The notes beneath the pieces are model-generated. The model worked only from the letters and a program-made list of their open reading frames with translations, did not search any database and was not told the DNA's origin. A program made the translations under genes and the position numbers. A stretch of 64,000 nucleotides of DNA from Anseranas semipalmata (lineage: Eukaryota; Chordata; Aves; Anseriformes; Anseranatidae), in assembly GCA_013399115.1 (NCBI GenBank), contig VXAA01002999.1:612458-676457 (forward strand). The letters run 5' to 3'. Of this stretch, positions 48,300 to 62,333 are shown piece by piece (within the stretch, counting starts at the first letter, position 1; each line of letters begins with the position of its first letter).

Positions 48300-51200
48300 A
48301 TGTAAGAGAGACAACAGAACTCTTAATATTCTCTTAGAGGAAGAACATCTAGAGGCAAAATCAGTGTTTCTTTTTTTGTTATATTTTAACTATACGTTAC
48401 CTAACTTTTGGAATTCAAGCAGAATATCTTAATAAATCTTATACTTTTTTTTTTTTTGAGATTATCACTAAAAATGCCAGCTTCTGGCTTTTAAATAAGG
48501 CAAGAGATTTCTGTTCTGTTTTCAGATTTGTCTGCAGATCTTTATTACTTTGCTCATACTTCTAAGTATAGGTTCTTATAATCCTTTGTCATTGAATAGT
48601 AGTAGGAATTTTAACAACTTCTTGAGGAATAAAACATTTTTCTACATCCTTAATTTAAATTATATCTAATACTGTCATTTAGTTTTCACTTCTAAGAGTC
48701 CGGATAGTTGTGGCATGAAGAGTTTGAATTTTTAGAAGTAACATTCACTGCTACAGTAAAGAGAAACCTGTTTATGGGTACAGATGTGGTGATAAAACAG
48801 GTACAGTGGGTAAGGCAGAAGTGTAATTTGTCCAAAGATTGGTGGCAGGGCCTCTTTCTGTTTATTTGCCAAAGTAGGCCGTTGGCAGGCTTTGAAACAG
48901 TGATGGGATCCGAGGGGCACTTGTGTTTTGAAAGCAGAGAAAAAATGTGTTTAATAAAGGTGAGTATTTTGAAGTGATCTCATTTTTCTCTCTCCTGTGT
49001 CATATAGTTTTTCAGAATGAGGGTCTTCGGGACAGTGCTCTCTTTCTTCCTTTTTCTGTCTTCATAAAGCATCCCTTAGGGAAGGGGAAGTGATTTGGAA
49101 GTATAATGCTAGCCAGCACCTGTAACCTACCCTTTCTACCACATAATAAAGGGATGAGCTAGCAAGAACAACTTCTCTGGTTTCTCTTCCTCTCTGAAAT
49201 ACCCAGTTTCAAATGCTTTGTGTCTTTATGGAAATGGAAGCCCTACAGCTCAGTAGATCTAAACCTGATAGCTTTAGCAAGTTTGGATTATTTTTTTTTT
49301 TTAATTTTAGTTATATGCCTTTGCTATTGTGGGAACACTAAAAAAAATAAGAGGTTTCAGAAATGAAAGTAGGCCTTTCTCCACCAAAATAAACCTGACC
49401 TTAACGTGCCTCTAGTATGGTATGGTGCCACAAGGATCTTGGGTTTCTTATTTGCATCTCGGAGGAGCATACATTAGAGCCATACTGTTGTGGAAATGAA
49501 TGGCGTTACAGGAGCATCAGCCTGAATGTAACTTAGTGCATTAGCTTGAAGTAGAAATGAGTTCTGCAGGTCTGTTTTACTTTTGAAGCGAAGTGTGTGT
49601 TGTGTTTCTTGTCCTGCATCTGCAGGGAAGCATTAAATGCAAGCACCAAAAGGAACCTCCTAAGAAAGTATATAGTACAGGATGAATTTTTGGGAAAGTT
49701 GGATACTGTGTCACGGGATCTAGTGAAGTTATACTTGGTATCTTAACATAATGCCCATAATAAAGGCATATAAATAAAGAAAAAATATATGATAAAAAGA
49801 TTAAAAAAATAAATAAAGGCCTATAATGCCTCTGTCCTGTCTAGGGAGAGAAATTAATTTGTACGTATTTTTGCAAAACCTTTTGTAAAGGAGTTCAGAC
49901 TGCTGCAATGGAAGGTGCTCATAAGTAAACAGGTCAATGGTATCCAAATTCTGTGAACTTAAACATAATAATAATAAATAAGTAGGCACTTAGAAGCTGC
50001 CAGTATTCTGATACAGAAAAAAATACTGGTAGTGTTTTAGAGCTCTTCTGGGCAACAACCTAAATAGCTTAAAAACATTTAAAATCTGAAACTTCAGAAA
50101 GGCTTTGGTTGCTCCAGTCTTTCCTTTTAAAAATTTCTGATTGTCTTTTAAGGCTTGTAAGAAAAAAAACTCTGAAAATGACCAATTTAATGCTTACTTC
50201 AAATGTAGCAGTAGTGGTAGCCCAGCTGGAAGGCTGCTGGAAAACCTTTTGGAGGCAGAGTTCACTTTTGGGCTCTCTCCTTCCCCCAGCCCCTCAGCTC
50301 CTGGGCTTCCTGGTAGAAGCACCCTGCAGGATTGAAGTGTTGCTGGTTTTGGCTCATCTCTGCAAACAAGCCACATCTGCGGCTGGGATGGTTCAACTCT
50401 TTTTATCAAGGACTTAAACCTCACAGAAATGAATTATTCCTAAGTTGCTTTTAGTTTTAACACTGGTTGTAGACAAAATTGCTTTAGATATGGAAAAACT
50501 TCATATTGCTTGTTTAGGTGACATCTGCAGCCTTGCATGGGAAATAGAAAACATGACTAGATCTTTATGACATGACATTTTAGGACAGATTGGCAAACAG
50601 CGTGAGAGACATTTGAAAACACAGGATGACGTAAGAACTCTCTGCCTTACCTAAATGTAAACACTGCTGGGAGAAAAGGTGAGCTTTTTTTTTTTTTTTA
50701 AACAAAACAACAGCAACAAACACACAGTGGAGAGAAGAGCAAGCTATGATTTAAGCTATTATCTTGTATGATTAACACCTGGATTGTCTTCAGAAAACTG
50801 CTTGTCCTTCTGCTTTTTTAATTTCAGAGTGGTTATTGACTGAGCAGTAGGGAGCTTTTATTTTTTTATCTGATGCCTTACTGAGTTCTGTGCAGTTTCC
50901 TGGCTTTGTTAGGAAGCTAAAATTCCAATTCTAGTTATCAGACATAGAAATCATTAACAACATTTATTCATTTTTAAACACTTTTCTGTTATCTTGACAC
51001 TGTCAGATCACCCTCATCCACTTTCCACAAAACATAATTGAAAACAATGAAATTTCTCAACTTTTGTGGACAGGTAACAGACTGGAAAAGATTTTTATCT
51101 GACAAAGCTTCAGCTTAAATGACATTGTAAGAAGCTGCATCTGCTAGCAGTAAGAACAGCTTTAACAGAGAAACCTGTGCTAGAAGGCTGTGTGACTGCT

Positions 51201-52800
51201 TTACTTTGTCCTTTGCGTTAAACTGAGTGACGTTTTGTAGAGGTCGAATAAGAAAGTTGTAATGGAAGTGACACGCAAATCCATTAATGGCTTCAGATTT
51301 CTAGATTTCAGTATCTATTGCTTCACTGCATAGTGAAGTTCAGTTTTTATGGCAACAGTTAATACTGTGGGTTTGATTCTTCAGGTTTGATTTATATATG
51401 AAACTCCTTCAAAAGAGGAAGTGCTCAATGGCAAACTGCTTCAGAGTGAGGAAGTAAAAGGAATTAAATGCAGTTTTAAAGTAGTGGTCCTCTCTATTTA
51501 TCAAAGAGCATTTCCCAGGAAGAGTAATAATATCCTGTCACACTAAGAAATGAAGAAAGGCTAAAGAGAAGATAATTAAAATTAAAAAGCAAAGAATTCT
51601 TTTAATAGACCAGAAAGTAGGATGTAAAACTTAAAAGCTCGAAAGGAAGCCTACTAAAAAATGTAAATGCTTTTTGTAATACATTAGCAAGTCAATATAA
51701 TTTTCTTATATTTCACTTTGCTTTTGGAACCAAAGCAACATGCAGATACTTCTTGATGGAAATGTATGGTTATTTTTCCTTAGAAACTTGCAAGTTTCTT
51801 TGCATTATAAGTACACCAAGGGAGTTGGTATGTTGATAGATTAGCATTAGAAGTAAGGTAAAAGGAGATTTAGGTAGTTACAGATATCGTGTACTTCATT
51901 TTGCAGCCTGCGGTTGGTAGGTTCTCCCATGTTCCAGTGTATACAGTGTGCAAGTTGGGAATGGTGACAAAAGTCTGTTTTCTAATACCATATAACTGTG
52001 TAGTCTGGAAGAAATATTTGGCCTTTTTGTAATGGATGAAATATGTTCTGAGGATGAGATGGCTAGAACCATCATTATTGTTATTATTACTATTTTTTCT
52101 TCTGTTTTGTTTTCTCCCCCCTTCAATGTAGGCATTGATGCACAAAATAAAATGTTCTCCCTATTTGCTAAGCGTTATTTCTTTTTGTTGCTTTTGTGTG
52201 CGTTTGGTCTTATAGATCATCCATTTACTGAGAATTTCCATATGGTAACATCTTCTATTAAGATGTCCTGTGGCACCAGCTACCAGGAGAGTAAAGTGCC
52301 AATCAGAACTCTGTATGTGGGGAGTATTATTTCTGTGTTAGCATGGAAACTGTATTTTTTAGTATACTTTGTGGATGATGATTGTGTCGTGCAGCCAAAG
52401 GAAAGTAATCCTCTCTACCATCTTGTGTTGTGTTGAGTTTAAGCAGGTCTTACAAAGTTTGTCAGGTTATCGTGCTGTGGATATGTGTAGAATACTTGCT
52501 AAAAAGCCACATGCGAGAGAGAAAACAAAGGTTGAGATCAGTGGTCAGGAAGCAGAAGGGTGTTAGGAGATGGATTTGGAGTGAGTTAAGAGCAAAGAGG
52601 CTGGTCAGGATGTGTGGGAAACATACGTTGTTCTCAGTCATAAGATATGGAAGGCTGGTATTAATTTGTCAGGAGGAATGTGATGAAAAATGAGACTTGG
52701 GTAACTATCTTGAAGGTTTGAAGGCAACCTTTGATGTATTGCGAAATATGTGGACAATGACATTTTCTAAAACCAAAGATGGCATGCTGTCAGCTCCACT
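48300..52800. other. Non-coding segment
   Basis: T-rich with T13 (48446), T12 (49291) and T15 (50685) tracts, small (AAT)n patches near 49802 and 49965, and a pyrimidine-rich patch near 50270. The 134-codon open frame at 52032-52436 has no family resemblance and AT-driven composition, so it is not called as a gene. Confidence 0.65.
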
Positions 52801-52839
52801 TTACATGATGACATTTTTTTTTTTTTTCCTTTCTGCACT

Positions 52840-53160
52840 CTGTGACAATGATAACAACAGGCAGTGATAATACCATGGGATACCCTGGCACGGTGAGGCA
52901 GGTATGCTGCAAGCGGCACTCGAGGTTGCAGAGTGCCTCTGCCAGGGCTGCAGCCAACCCCGGTGCTGTGGGACCGCCCAACGGGGTAAATAGCTGTGAG
53001 GCACGGTGCTGCTGCAGCATTTTAAAAGGAATTAAAGTGGTCATCAGGTCATGCCCGGGGTGATGCTCCCTCCAGTGTTTCTCATGCAGCGATTTGCTGT
53101 CAGCTTGCCAGAGCGCATCGCTGGGTGCGAACAACTGGGCTTCTCTCCATGCCCTTGGTG
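52840..53160. other. GC-rich patch of unknown nature
   Basis: A CG-containing island of about 300 bases in AT-rich surroundings, open for 114 codons on the minus strand. I recognise no protein or repeat family. It may be a decayed mobile element or an unrecognised exon. Confidence 0.3.
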
Positions 53161-56100
53161 GTAGTCACCTCTGTTGCTGAACAACACAGAGCACAAAGGT
53201 AATGATATGCTCATTTACAGGTGTTGTGATTTCACGTTTTCTACTTAAAGTACACTCAAATCGTTATGGGGCACTGGGCATTTAAAGAAAGAAACAAAAT
53301 ACCTGAGCCCCGCTACTGCAACTTGCTACATCCAGACTCACCATCTCAGTTGTAGAATAGAGGCAAGGAGAACTTGTCCCTGCATGAAACACCAAGTACA
53401 GCCTGACGCCAGACTGTAGGCTGTTCCTGAGGCATGCTGGTGCTGCAGCTTGCAGAAATCCTAGCTGAGAGGGGCAGAGTGCTGTTGTGTTTTGAACATC
53501 AAATTCACAGACGCTGCCTGAGACTTTTGCCGGTGACTGTAGTTACTGATGGGCCTCTTAGAAACTTACAGGAGCATGTTTGCTGTACTGTGGTGATTAG
53601 AAAATATTAATTTCATTGCACATGAAAGTGCCTAATGAAAGGTTGAGCGTTTTCTGCCACTGTTAACTTTTTACAAGTGTAATTGCTGCTATGATTACAG
53701 AATGCTAAATTGAATTTGGGGACATATGCAATATTCTTTTACCATTAGTCTAGTCAAATAATTTTTAATGAGACAAAGAGCTAGCTGAACACCCAAATTG
53801 GTTTGTTTACTTCAATAGCTTAACTGCATTAAAATCAAAGAGCTTGCACGGGCAGGGGGTAGTCTGTGTCATCTCTGGACTCCATTAATCACCTCCTTGA
53901 CTGAGGGCAACAGTTTTGAACAGTGACTTATAGATGATTGAATAACTTCGCTCTCGACACCAGTAATGGTTCCCAGCAGGCTGCTAGCGTGCAATCACAA
54001 ACATCTGCACATTTGAAAACTTCTACTTCCCTGAACAGAGACATAGTTAACCCTCCTCCCCTCAACAAAACAAGCCAAAAACAAACAAACAAAACAACTT
54101 ACTTTTGCATGAGTGGCTTTTTGGAAAAAGGACTAACTGGAAATGTTTAACTTTTGTATGTGATCGTGTCCACTGAGTTTATCTTTAGATCCTTATGCTC
54201 TTGATGACATTAGAAGACTTGGTTTTATTGTTAGTTTTCATTGTTTTGGCTCCATGGGATCTCTTTGACATTTGATACCCAGTAGTGAAAGAAAATGTAT
54301 TCTGTTTGCCAAATAACTCATGGATGTTTGTGTTTTAACTGCGTTGAAAGTAAATGTAGACACTCTCCCATAGATGCGGCACAGTGTTTGTTACTTGTTC
54401 AAAGCTGATGGTTCCAGCTCTTTTGCAAACAAGCTTAACAGAGCAGAGGACAAAAATAGTTTCTCCAGGCTATCTTACTTCTAAAGTGGGCTTTCGGACA
54501 AGCATTTAAATACACAGGGAAAGAGCATTAAACAGAACCCCCCCTTCCCCTCTGTATCGCCAGTATTTTCCAGTGTCCCTTTGGTTGTTCACTGTGCCCT
54601 GGACAAGTGCTACTTATTTGTTGTCACTGTCACAGGATCACCAGATGTAGGTTGGTTAGGACTGGTGGAGATCTTGTCAAATTCCTTCTTTATGTGAGCT
54701 GCATGTCCTTCTCAATGTTGTGTTTCTCTGAGGCCTGAGTAGCACGCCCTGAGGTCAAACCCATCTGCTCCAATCATGTTTGTTTTATTTGGCATCTTCT
54801 AGCACATTTTATGGAGTATCTGAACTTTAGAAACTGTGTATTCTTGAGGACTTTCAGTACTTGATGGAAATATCCTGTAGAGAATTAACCCAAGATGGTA
54901 GTCGTGTTTGAATCTTGATATTGATGTTTCGTTACTCACCTTTCACTGTTCTTGCAGTAGAAAGACCTCAGATAAGAGGACTCGGCAGGTATAAAAAGGG
55001 GGAGGAGGGGAGAATGCCTACTTCATTGGCCAAAGATAATTGGTTCTGTACTGAACATGCGTTTTGTGTTATCTGTGGGCAAGGATATGACAGGCTTAAT
55101 CAGTTCCATGAAGTGGTCAGAATTTATTGTGTAATTGAAAGGTGAAGGTTTGCATCCATTAATCAGATTGTTACGGGGGTAAAATAAACATTAATTGCTA
55201 AGACTTCAGAGTCAAGGATAATACAAAGGAGGGTAAGATGAATTGGATTTGTTCTCTAACAGGTACACAAAAGGTAAATATCTGTTGCTTCAAAATATAT
55301 TTTAAAAATGTTGGCAAATAGCAGGAGAATAGGACATGTACTGCTTGTGTTAAATACCTCTTTGATGAAGCTAACTGTGATCTTAAAAGACTGGGTTTCT
55401 TTCATTAGGTCATTTCAACATTGATACCGGGGGTGGGAAATGACACATGGATTTGGAGTTCCTTCTTTACTATCATGTGGGGTGAGGGATTTTTCATGCT
55501 GTCTAAAATAAATTGTCTAGCTACTGAGATGAGATACCCTTTAACTTTAATTTGCCACCTGAAAGGTCTTATGTCCCTGAAAATCCTCATAATCAGTTCT
55601 TTGTGAGTTTCTAATCTGTTTAACTTCTATGACCTGTGGTTCTCAATATAAGAAAATGAGTTCATCTGCAGTGTCTTGGCCTGAGCACCCACTGGGATGT
55701 TTCAATGTATTCTGGCTTGTGATCTGAGCTGGTCAGTCCTATTGTTGGCAAGGAAACGGTGGAAAATTAGTGGCTGGCAGAGGGGTCATGATGCGCTTGC
55801 TATCCTTTTTTTGCCTGCTAACCTCATACATTTCATCTGTACAGTTATGTTGTATTAACTGTTTCCATTTCTTTAGATACAGAAAATTACTTTGTGATTA
55901 AAAACAAATCCACACCCGCTAAGGCATCCTCTTAAATGCCTTCCACTAACCAAACTACTTGTATAAGTATATATTTGTAATAAACAAGACAGGGTCTTTG
56001 TGTGTCAAGACCAGGAAAATGAGTTTTCATCCCATCTAGGAAGAATCAGTAATGGGAGGACCATTAGCTACTGGAACTTGTCCTGGAATATAACCTGCAG

Positions 56101-56300
56101 ATGCTATTAAGAGTGCGGATGTAGATTAAACCTTGATTTAGCATAAGCATACAGTAGATCATCACGAGGACACAACATAAACCAAGTTTAAGTTTTAGAA
56201 TACTTTTCCTTATAAAACAAAGGAAGTGATGAAACCTTATTTGGCCTGTGTGATTTTTTTTTTTTTTTCCTCTCCAGTGCTTGTAGATGTTGTCAGTTTA
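53161..56300. other. Non-coding segment
   Basis: Nothing firmly recognisable. Around 54620-54690 a phrase with 'cacaggatcacc' and 'aggttggttaggactggtgg' weakly recalls a CR1 tail in antisense. A T15 tract lies at 56254-56268. Confidence 0.6.
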
Positions 56301-56309
56301 TTCAGAGGC

Positions 56310-56830
56310 AAATTGTTCATTGTGAATTGATCTGTTCTTTTATGCTGAAGCTGTCAATGCTGGTGCCCAGTTCAGCTGATGGATTTAGTGATACAAAGAT
56401 GGACTCCAACCATTGGTGTTTTCTGTAAGCAATCGGCACATGGTGATACCTACAAACCATAACTAACTGAGGCTGGATCCACGCAGACACTGGTAGGCAG
56501 GAGGCTTGGGATACTGTGTTCACCCTCTGGTTGTGCATGTACAGTTGGTGTTTTGTCAGCTCTGAGCATTTCTAGTGAAGGTTTTCGGTGTAGCCTTTGA
56601 GCAGCCGCACTCTCAGTGGGTGGGGAGGGGTCTCCGCACGCCAGCCCCACGTGTGGCATGTGTAGGCCGTGCCCCATGTGATGGGCTCGGACTGCTGCTC
56701 CTGCCCATCGCAATGGTGGTGGGAGCTGCCTGAGGCCTTCAGCATCGTTGCAGCAATGGGAGACTGTTTTGGAGCTTGTGTCTTTAGAGACCGTAACATA
56801 TTTTGAAATATTTTGTGGCAATTTGTGTTC
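56310..56830. other. GC-rich patch with overlapping minus-strand open frames
   Basis: About 500 bases with raised GC and several CG dinucleotides. Two overlapping minus-strand frames (123 and 86 codons) show no motif I know. An old repeat is the likeliest explanation, but I could not assign a family. Confidence 0.25.
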
Positions 56831-59649
56831 ATGGTGTTCCTCTGTCTTCTCTTCTTTTCTGCCTTAGGTGTGGCAGTAAAAACTGTTTGCAGTCTTGCAC
56901 CGTGGCCTGTAGGATGGAAGTGGCCTGACTTCCAGCAGGTTTTGTGTATCTTTGCGTATGTTCCATGCTAGGATGATAACTTTAAAATGGTAACTTTATG
57001 TTACTACGTGAGCCAGCTTCTGGTAAAGCAGAGTGCCAGAACAAATATTTTACTCTGGAAATAGTCCCCCGAAGGGCTAATGGAGCATTAAAGCACCAGA
57101 CAGTGACTTGTAAGAATAATGAGTTGATAAAAGTTGCCTTACAATAAGGTATGATTAACTGTGTGGGATAGAGATGGTAAGGTCAATTTTGGATCTATTT
57201 GAAAATGATAGAAAAGCTTCTTTTTGAATATTTATGCGTTATGCACACGTTATATTTGTTTTGAGTATCTTTGGCCTAGTTCTGAAATTCTTGCTCATGC
57301 AATTATTTTCATAAACTCTGTTGGGGTTATTGCGTGTACTACACATACAATATCGCTAGAAGTGTATAGGTGTTCTGAAGTTATTACACAGCTCTTTTAT
57401 GTATCTTCACATACGAATTTTTAGTGCTGAATAATAAATGTCAGTATTCGTATTTAAAGATAAATGTATGGTTTGTCAATACGTTAACGGATTATAGAAG
57501 GAGTCTTTGGATGATTTGAATTCACGTCTTAAAGTTAACATGAGTACATGGAAAAAAATAAGGATAATTCTGTCTGCTAGAAGAAAAAGGAATAACTTCT
57601 AATCAAATCTACAATGGAATAAGTTATTTAATAAATTTGTCAGACTTATTTTGCTGTAGGTCAATTTTGCAATGAAACTTCTCAAATAAAAATACAGCTT
57701 TCCTAGATATATTAGTACCAAATAGCCCTAGGGATGTCTCCAACATTCACTTCACCCTTACTAACATGGAAGTCTTGTCTGCAAACTGTAATAACAGTAA
57801 CCAGTTTCTTTTTTCTTTTTTTTTTTCTTTGTGGCACAGTTGGCACAAAGAAGATTTAACAGGGACCAGTAAAATTGTTCTTGAGTCTAGCTATTCTGGT
57901 ATGTTAAATTTTATGCTGAAGCTTCAAAGCTGTTGAAAGAGCGTGGGCAGGTCCTTATCACAGCGTATGGGGGTGTCTGGGTAGCCTGACCCACCTACAG
58001 TAGGAGCTGGGGTGCAGAGTGATCTGCGCTTGTGGTGCTGAGTCCCGTGCAGATCATCTCAGTGTTGCAACCATTGTTGGTCAACTGCTGTGTGGCAAAG
58101 GGGCTAGTGGTAGGAGCCCTTTTCTCTTGGGAGCTCGAGTCCTGGCTTTCGGGCTTACGTGTAGAGATGTCCGTATGAGTTTCCGGGCACAAGAGAAGCA
58201 ACTCTTTTTGGCAATGCGTTTAGCATTATTTAAGTCGCATAAATTGTGTGTGAACGGCAGAACAAGATTAGCTGCAGTGTAAAAATGGAAAAATTAAAGT
58301 AGGATTAATATTCTCTGCTTCTTTGGAGAAGAACAGGTGGTGAAAATGACACACCTAATTATTTTGTGTTATTCAGAATTGTGCTGTTATCATCTGGTTT
58401 GCATTAGAAACTGTGAATGATACTGGTAAAAGAAGTGAGGAGGAGAAACTTGCATCAAAGCTAACTACTTTCCCATATTTTAAGATAGAGATGAAAAGAC
58501 CACTGACCTTTTTCATTCTTGCAAGCTTAATTACAGATTGAATAGCATCCTTATAGAAAACAGATTTTCAGCCTTGGGATACTTGGGATTGTGGAAGATA
58601 GTCTTTCAGAATAAAAATTACATGCTCAAGTATTTTTTTTTCTAGTTTTTCTAAGAATATATAGTAATTATTTCCTAGTTTTTCAACTCCTTACTTTATC
58701 TGATTTATTCTAAAGTCCTGTAACTCCCTCTACTCTACCCTCACCAATGGGTGGTTGTCTGTTCTTCGTGTTCAGCTGTATACGAGGGAAGATGTTGAGA
58801 GAAGCCTTTCTTTTTCTCAAAAGCTTTGTAAGATGCTGTTCTTTATTTCTGAGGGGGCTAGAAAAAGTGTATTGCTCAGCTTCAAGCCTTGGCTGCTATC
58901 TCTTTTGGTGTGTATGGAACTATTCCCCAGCTTCAGTGAACAAGAATGTGAAATTTTTGAGATGGAGGCTGCTTTTTAACAAACAGTCTTAGCATTGATT
59001 TGTGCACTTATTAACTTATATTTTGATCATAAATTCTTTGTTTGCAAAGTACAGAACATAATTTGTTGCTAAACAAATTATAAGCTAATGTAGGCTTTTT
59101 TTTTTTTTGCAATAAGGCATATATGTTGCTTTCATTTATTTTTGACATCAAATACCATCTGCTTTCTTCATTATAATACTGCAGTTTTAGCAGTTTAAGC
59201 TACATTGCTAGAGCTGTACCACATATGTTAATAATTTCTTCACTAGTTGGCATTGATCTCGTTCCATGCTGTTCTGAAATTTGGTGCTCTGTTGCTCACT
59301 GTTAAATTACTCAGCCAAAGAAACATGTTTCAGGTTTGTTTTGATACTATGTATGTGTAAGTTTAAATAATCTTAAACCCAGTATGGCCGTGTGCGTTCA
59401 TTTGTTACACAACTTGTATGAAACAGCGCAACTTATTTAAAGGTGGAATACATTCACAGTGTCTCAGGCATTATCTTTCTGCGAGCTACCTCTCCTTGAA
59501 CAATTACTGTGGGTTCATACCGCAATCCTCACACAAATAACCATTCTGGCTGAGTTGGTTTATTCTGCAGCTGAAGTCCTTTGCTCGCTGGACTAATCTC
59601 AGAGGGAGCTCTTAGAACAAGAGGATGTCTCATGGGTCTGCAGGGTCAC
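56831..59649. other. Non-coding segment
   Basis: AT-rich. A moderately GC-rich patch at 57945-58200 includes an 8-base inverted repeat (58020-58056). T11 (57826) and T13 (59096) tracts are present. No gene supported. Confidence 0.6.
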
Positions 59650-60155
59650 GGTTCTGCAGAATTGGCTGGATGGTTGCACTCGAAGAGTTGCAGTCAATGG
59701 TTCAATGTCCAAGTGGAGATCAGTGATGAGTGGTGTTCCTCAGGGATCGGTATTGGGACTGGCGCTGTTTAACATCTTTGTTGGTGACATGGACAGTGGG
59801 ATTGGGCGCACCCTCAGCAAGTTTGCCAATGATACCAAGCTGTGTGGTGCGGTTGACATGCTGGAGGGAAGGGATGTCATCCAGAGGGACCCGGACAGGC
59901 TTGAGAGGTGGGCCTGTGTGAACCTCATGGGGTTCAACAAGGCCAAGTGCAAGGTCCTGCACATGGGTCCAAGCATAAATACAGGCTGGGCGGAGAATGG
60001 ATTGAGAGCAGCCCCATCCCTGGAAGTGTTCAAGGCCAGGTTGGATGGGGCTTTGAGCAACCTGGTCTAGTGGAAGGTGTCCCTGCCCATGGCAGAGGGG
60101 TTGGAACTGGATGATCTTTAAGGTCCCTTCCAACCCAAACCATTCTATGATTCTG
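59650..60155 (+). mobile_element. CR1 LINE with internal deletion and an uninterrupted reading frame
   Basis: Plus-strand CR1. It starts in the reverse-transcriptase region ([17 protein letters not shown], then FANDTKLCG at the position of the catalytic loop), continues to [12 protein letters not shown], then jumps to the C-terminal [17 protein letters not shown] and finishes with 'accattctatgattctg'. A few hundred bases between the two parts are missing, yet the frame 59705-60070 stays open across the junction. The element is 5'-truncated and cannot move by itself. Its good preservation marks it as the youngest-looking CR1 here. Confidence 0.93.
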
Positions 60156-62330
60156 TAAATTCACTTGCATTTATTTGTATTAGCACGATTCAGCCCTCTT
60201 ACAAATTCATCTGAAGTGGTTAGAAAAGTAGAAAGATGACTCTGCAGTCAAGTATCCAAATTGCTTATTTGCACTACTGCAACGTTGAGGTTGAAGGCAG
60301 TCAGTTAAGGATGCTCCCAGAACTACCCTGCTAACACATTAAAACTGTTACTTTGTTTTGTCCAGCTACATTGAACTCACTCTGGTATTTTTTTTATTTT
60401 TATTTTTTGTATGATCTGAAGTACAGAGATATGACTTCTTCCATCCTTGGTGTCCTGTTGTGCATCACACTATCATATTTTGAATATGCTCACTCAACTC
60501 TCTTAAAGGCAGAAGTAAGCTTGTTGTGTTCGTGGTTGAAGCTGGCTGTCTGGGAGCTGGCTCCTATTTGAAAGCAATGCAACTGTTCAGTGCGGTGCCA
60601 GGCTTAAGTTAACACCACTCGACTGTGTCTGTTCCCCCATGCTTTGGGCTTGTTGGCCAGCTTGGAGACCATGAGGTATAAGCCATTCCGCAACCAGTAA
60701 CATAGATATGCTCTCTGTCACATATGTCTTTCATTTCTTTGCCAGGTGGTGAATTGGGATTCTTGGTTAGAAATTTAGACTGTTCACTTTTTCGGCTCTA
60801 CCTACATGCCTAAACCCATATGCTGTTTGGAACCTTTAACAACATGTAATGCTCTTTGTGTTAGATTACTGTTTTTGTTACTGCAGCACTTCAAAAACGA
60901 GATATGGAAGAAAACCAAAATCAAGAGTATGCAAGTTAGAAAATTTGTAGCTAACTTTTAAAACTGGAAAATCTAATCCACAGTTTTTGTATCTGCTTCA
61001 CGACAGTTTAATTCACATCCCGCTTGTAAGCTGGATACCCAGAAAACACAGGAGGGGAAGTAAGCAAGTGATGAACAAGCAACTTGTTCATCAAGAGGGG
61101 ATAGAGGACTGACCCCAGGCAATTCCGTCGCTCTCTCCTCTGTAAGCCCCGCTGCTATCAAAGTCAGCACCTACCTGCCGATGACCTCCCCGGGCCCCAG
61201 CCCCTCCAGCTATCGAGGAGTGTGGAGTGGAAGCGGGGCTGAGCACAGGAGGTGCAGAGCAGCGGGGGACAGAGCAGTAGTGGCAGAGTAGCCAGGCGTG
61301 GAAGCAGGAATTTGAAGTACTTGTGGTCAGCTTGAGCTCTTCAAGGGTCACTGCTCCCTACTCAAATGTGTTTTTCTGCCCTGGAAGAACATTTCAGGTC
61401 TGTTGACCGGCTGCGCTCTTAGCATGTTTATCGCAAAGGACCACTTGTTGTGGTAGCTTAATGGGTGGCAGGCCACCAAATTCCTTTGACCCTTCAAATG
61501 GGATAGCAAGAGAAGCTAAAGTGATGGTTTTTGTACTTAGTTACCCCCTCTAGGGCAGTTGTAATATTATTGAGAATATAAATGGAATTTGTTCTTATCA
61601 GCAATGCTATTTTCACTGCTGGTTTCAGAAGCTTGGAAGCAATCTTTATCAGAAATTAAAGGTCAATTCCTTTGAAAGAAGGGGTGATGAAGTCACGAGG
61701 GTGCAGACATTAATCAGACCTGCTTGCTGTCAAGCAGGTTCTGTGTTCCCTGGATAATCAGAAACCTTGGCTGCTGCTCTGTCATTTAGAAAAGCTAGCA
61801 CGTGTTTGCAGCTGTACAGGAGAGAAGCTATTTTTTATAAAGATACCTCTAACTAGTTTTGGTAATTTCTAAGTGTCTGTTAGCTGGGGCTGAAAACCAC
61901 AGATTACTGGGCAGTGTTCTCTGTAGCAAGGAAGTCCGATCCCCATTACAAGATTAAACTGTGACCCAGTCCCTTCTAGCACCAGACCTTTATTTCAATA
62001 TTTGAAGAAATTTAGTCAAAGGGCATGACCAGGTCAGCCACTAAAAACTAGTTTCTTAATACTGGCTGCAAAAACTTGGTAACAGTTCCATCTCCCAGGC
62101 GTGCCAGGCTGTGTGCTACGGCCCCTGCTCCCATGGGACCATCGGGACCCGTGACTGCTCCAGCGCGTGGACGGATGGGCAGAGGTGATGGCAGCGGCTG
62201 GGTGATGTCTTCTGAGTTCACAAGAGTCTCTTGGCTGTCGGAAGTGATGCTGACCATGAGTTTCACGATCAAAAAATCTTCTAGGGTTGGTTGCAACCTT
62301 AGCACCTTTAACCTTGGATTTTGAAAGATA
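60156..62330. other. Non-coding segment with two GC-rich patches
   Basis: GC-rich patches at about 61120-61345 and 62080-62200, and a perfect 9-base hairpin at 61718-61739. I recognise no coding exon or repeat family. Confidence 0.55.
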
Positions 62331-62333
62331 TAT

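Noticed and set aside
52032..52436. A 134-codon plus-strand open frame
   Set aside because: The product is a hydrophobic AT-driven translation with no family resemblance; no promoter or splice support.
54620..54690. A possible CR1 tail in antisense
   Set aside because: Only scattered similarity to the CR1 terminus; not enough to annotate as an element.
54948..54992. An exon-like segment flanked by a CAG acceptor and a GGTATAA donor
   Set aside because: The short peptide resembles nothing known, and no neighbouring exon of matching phase could be found.
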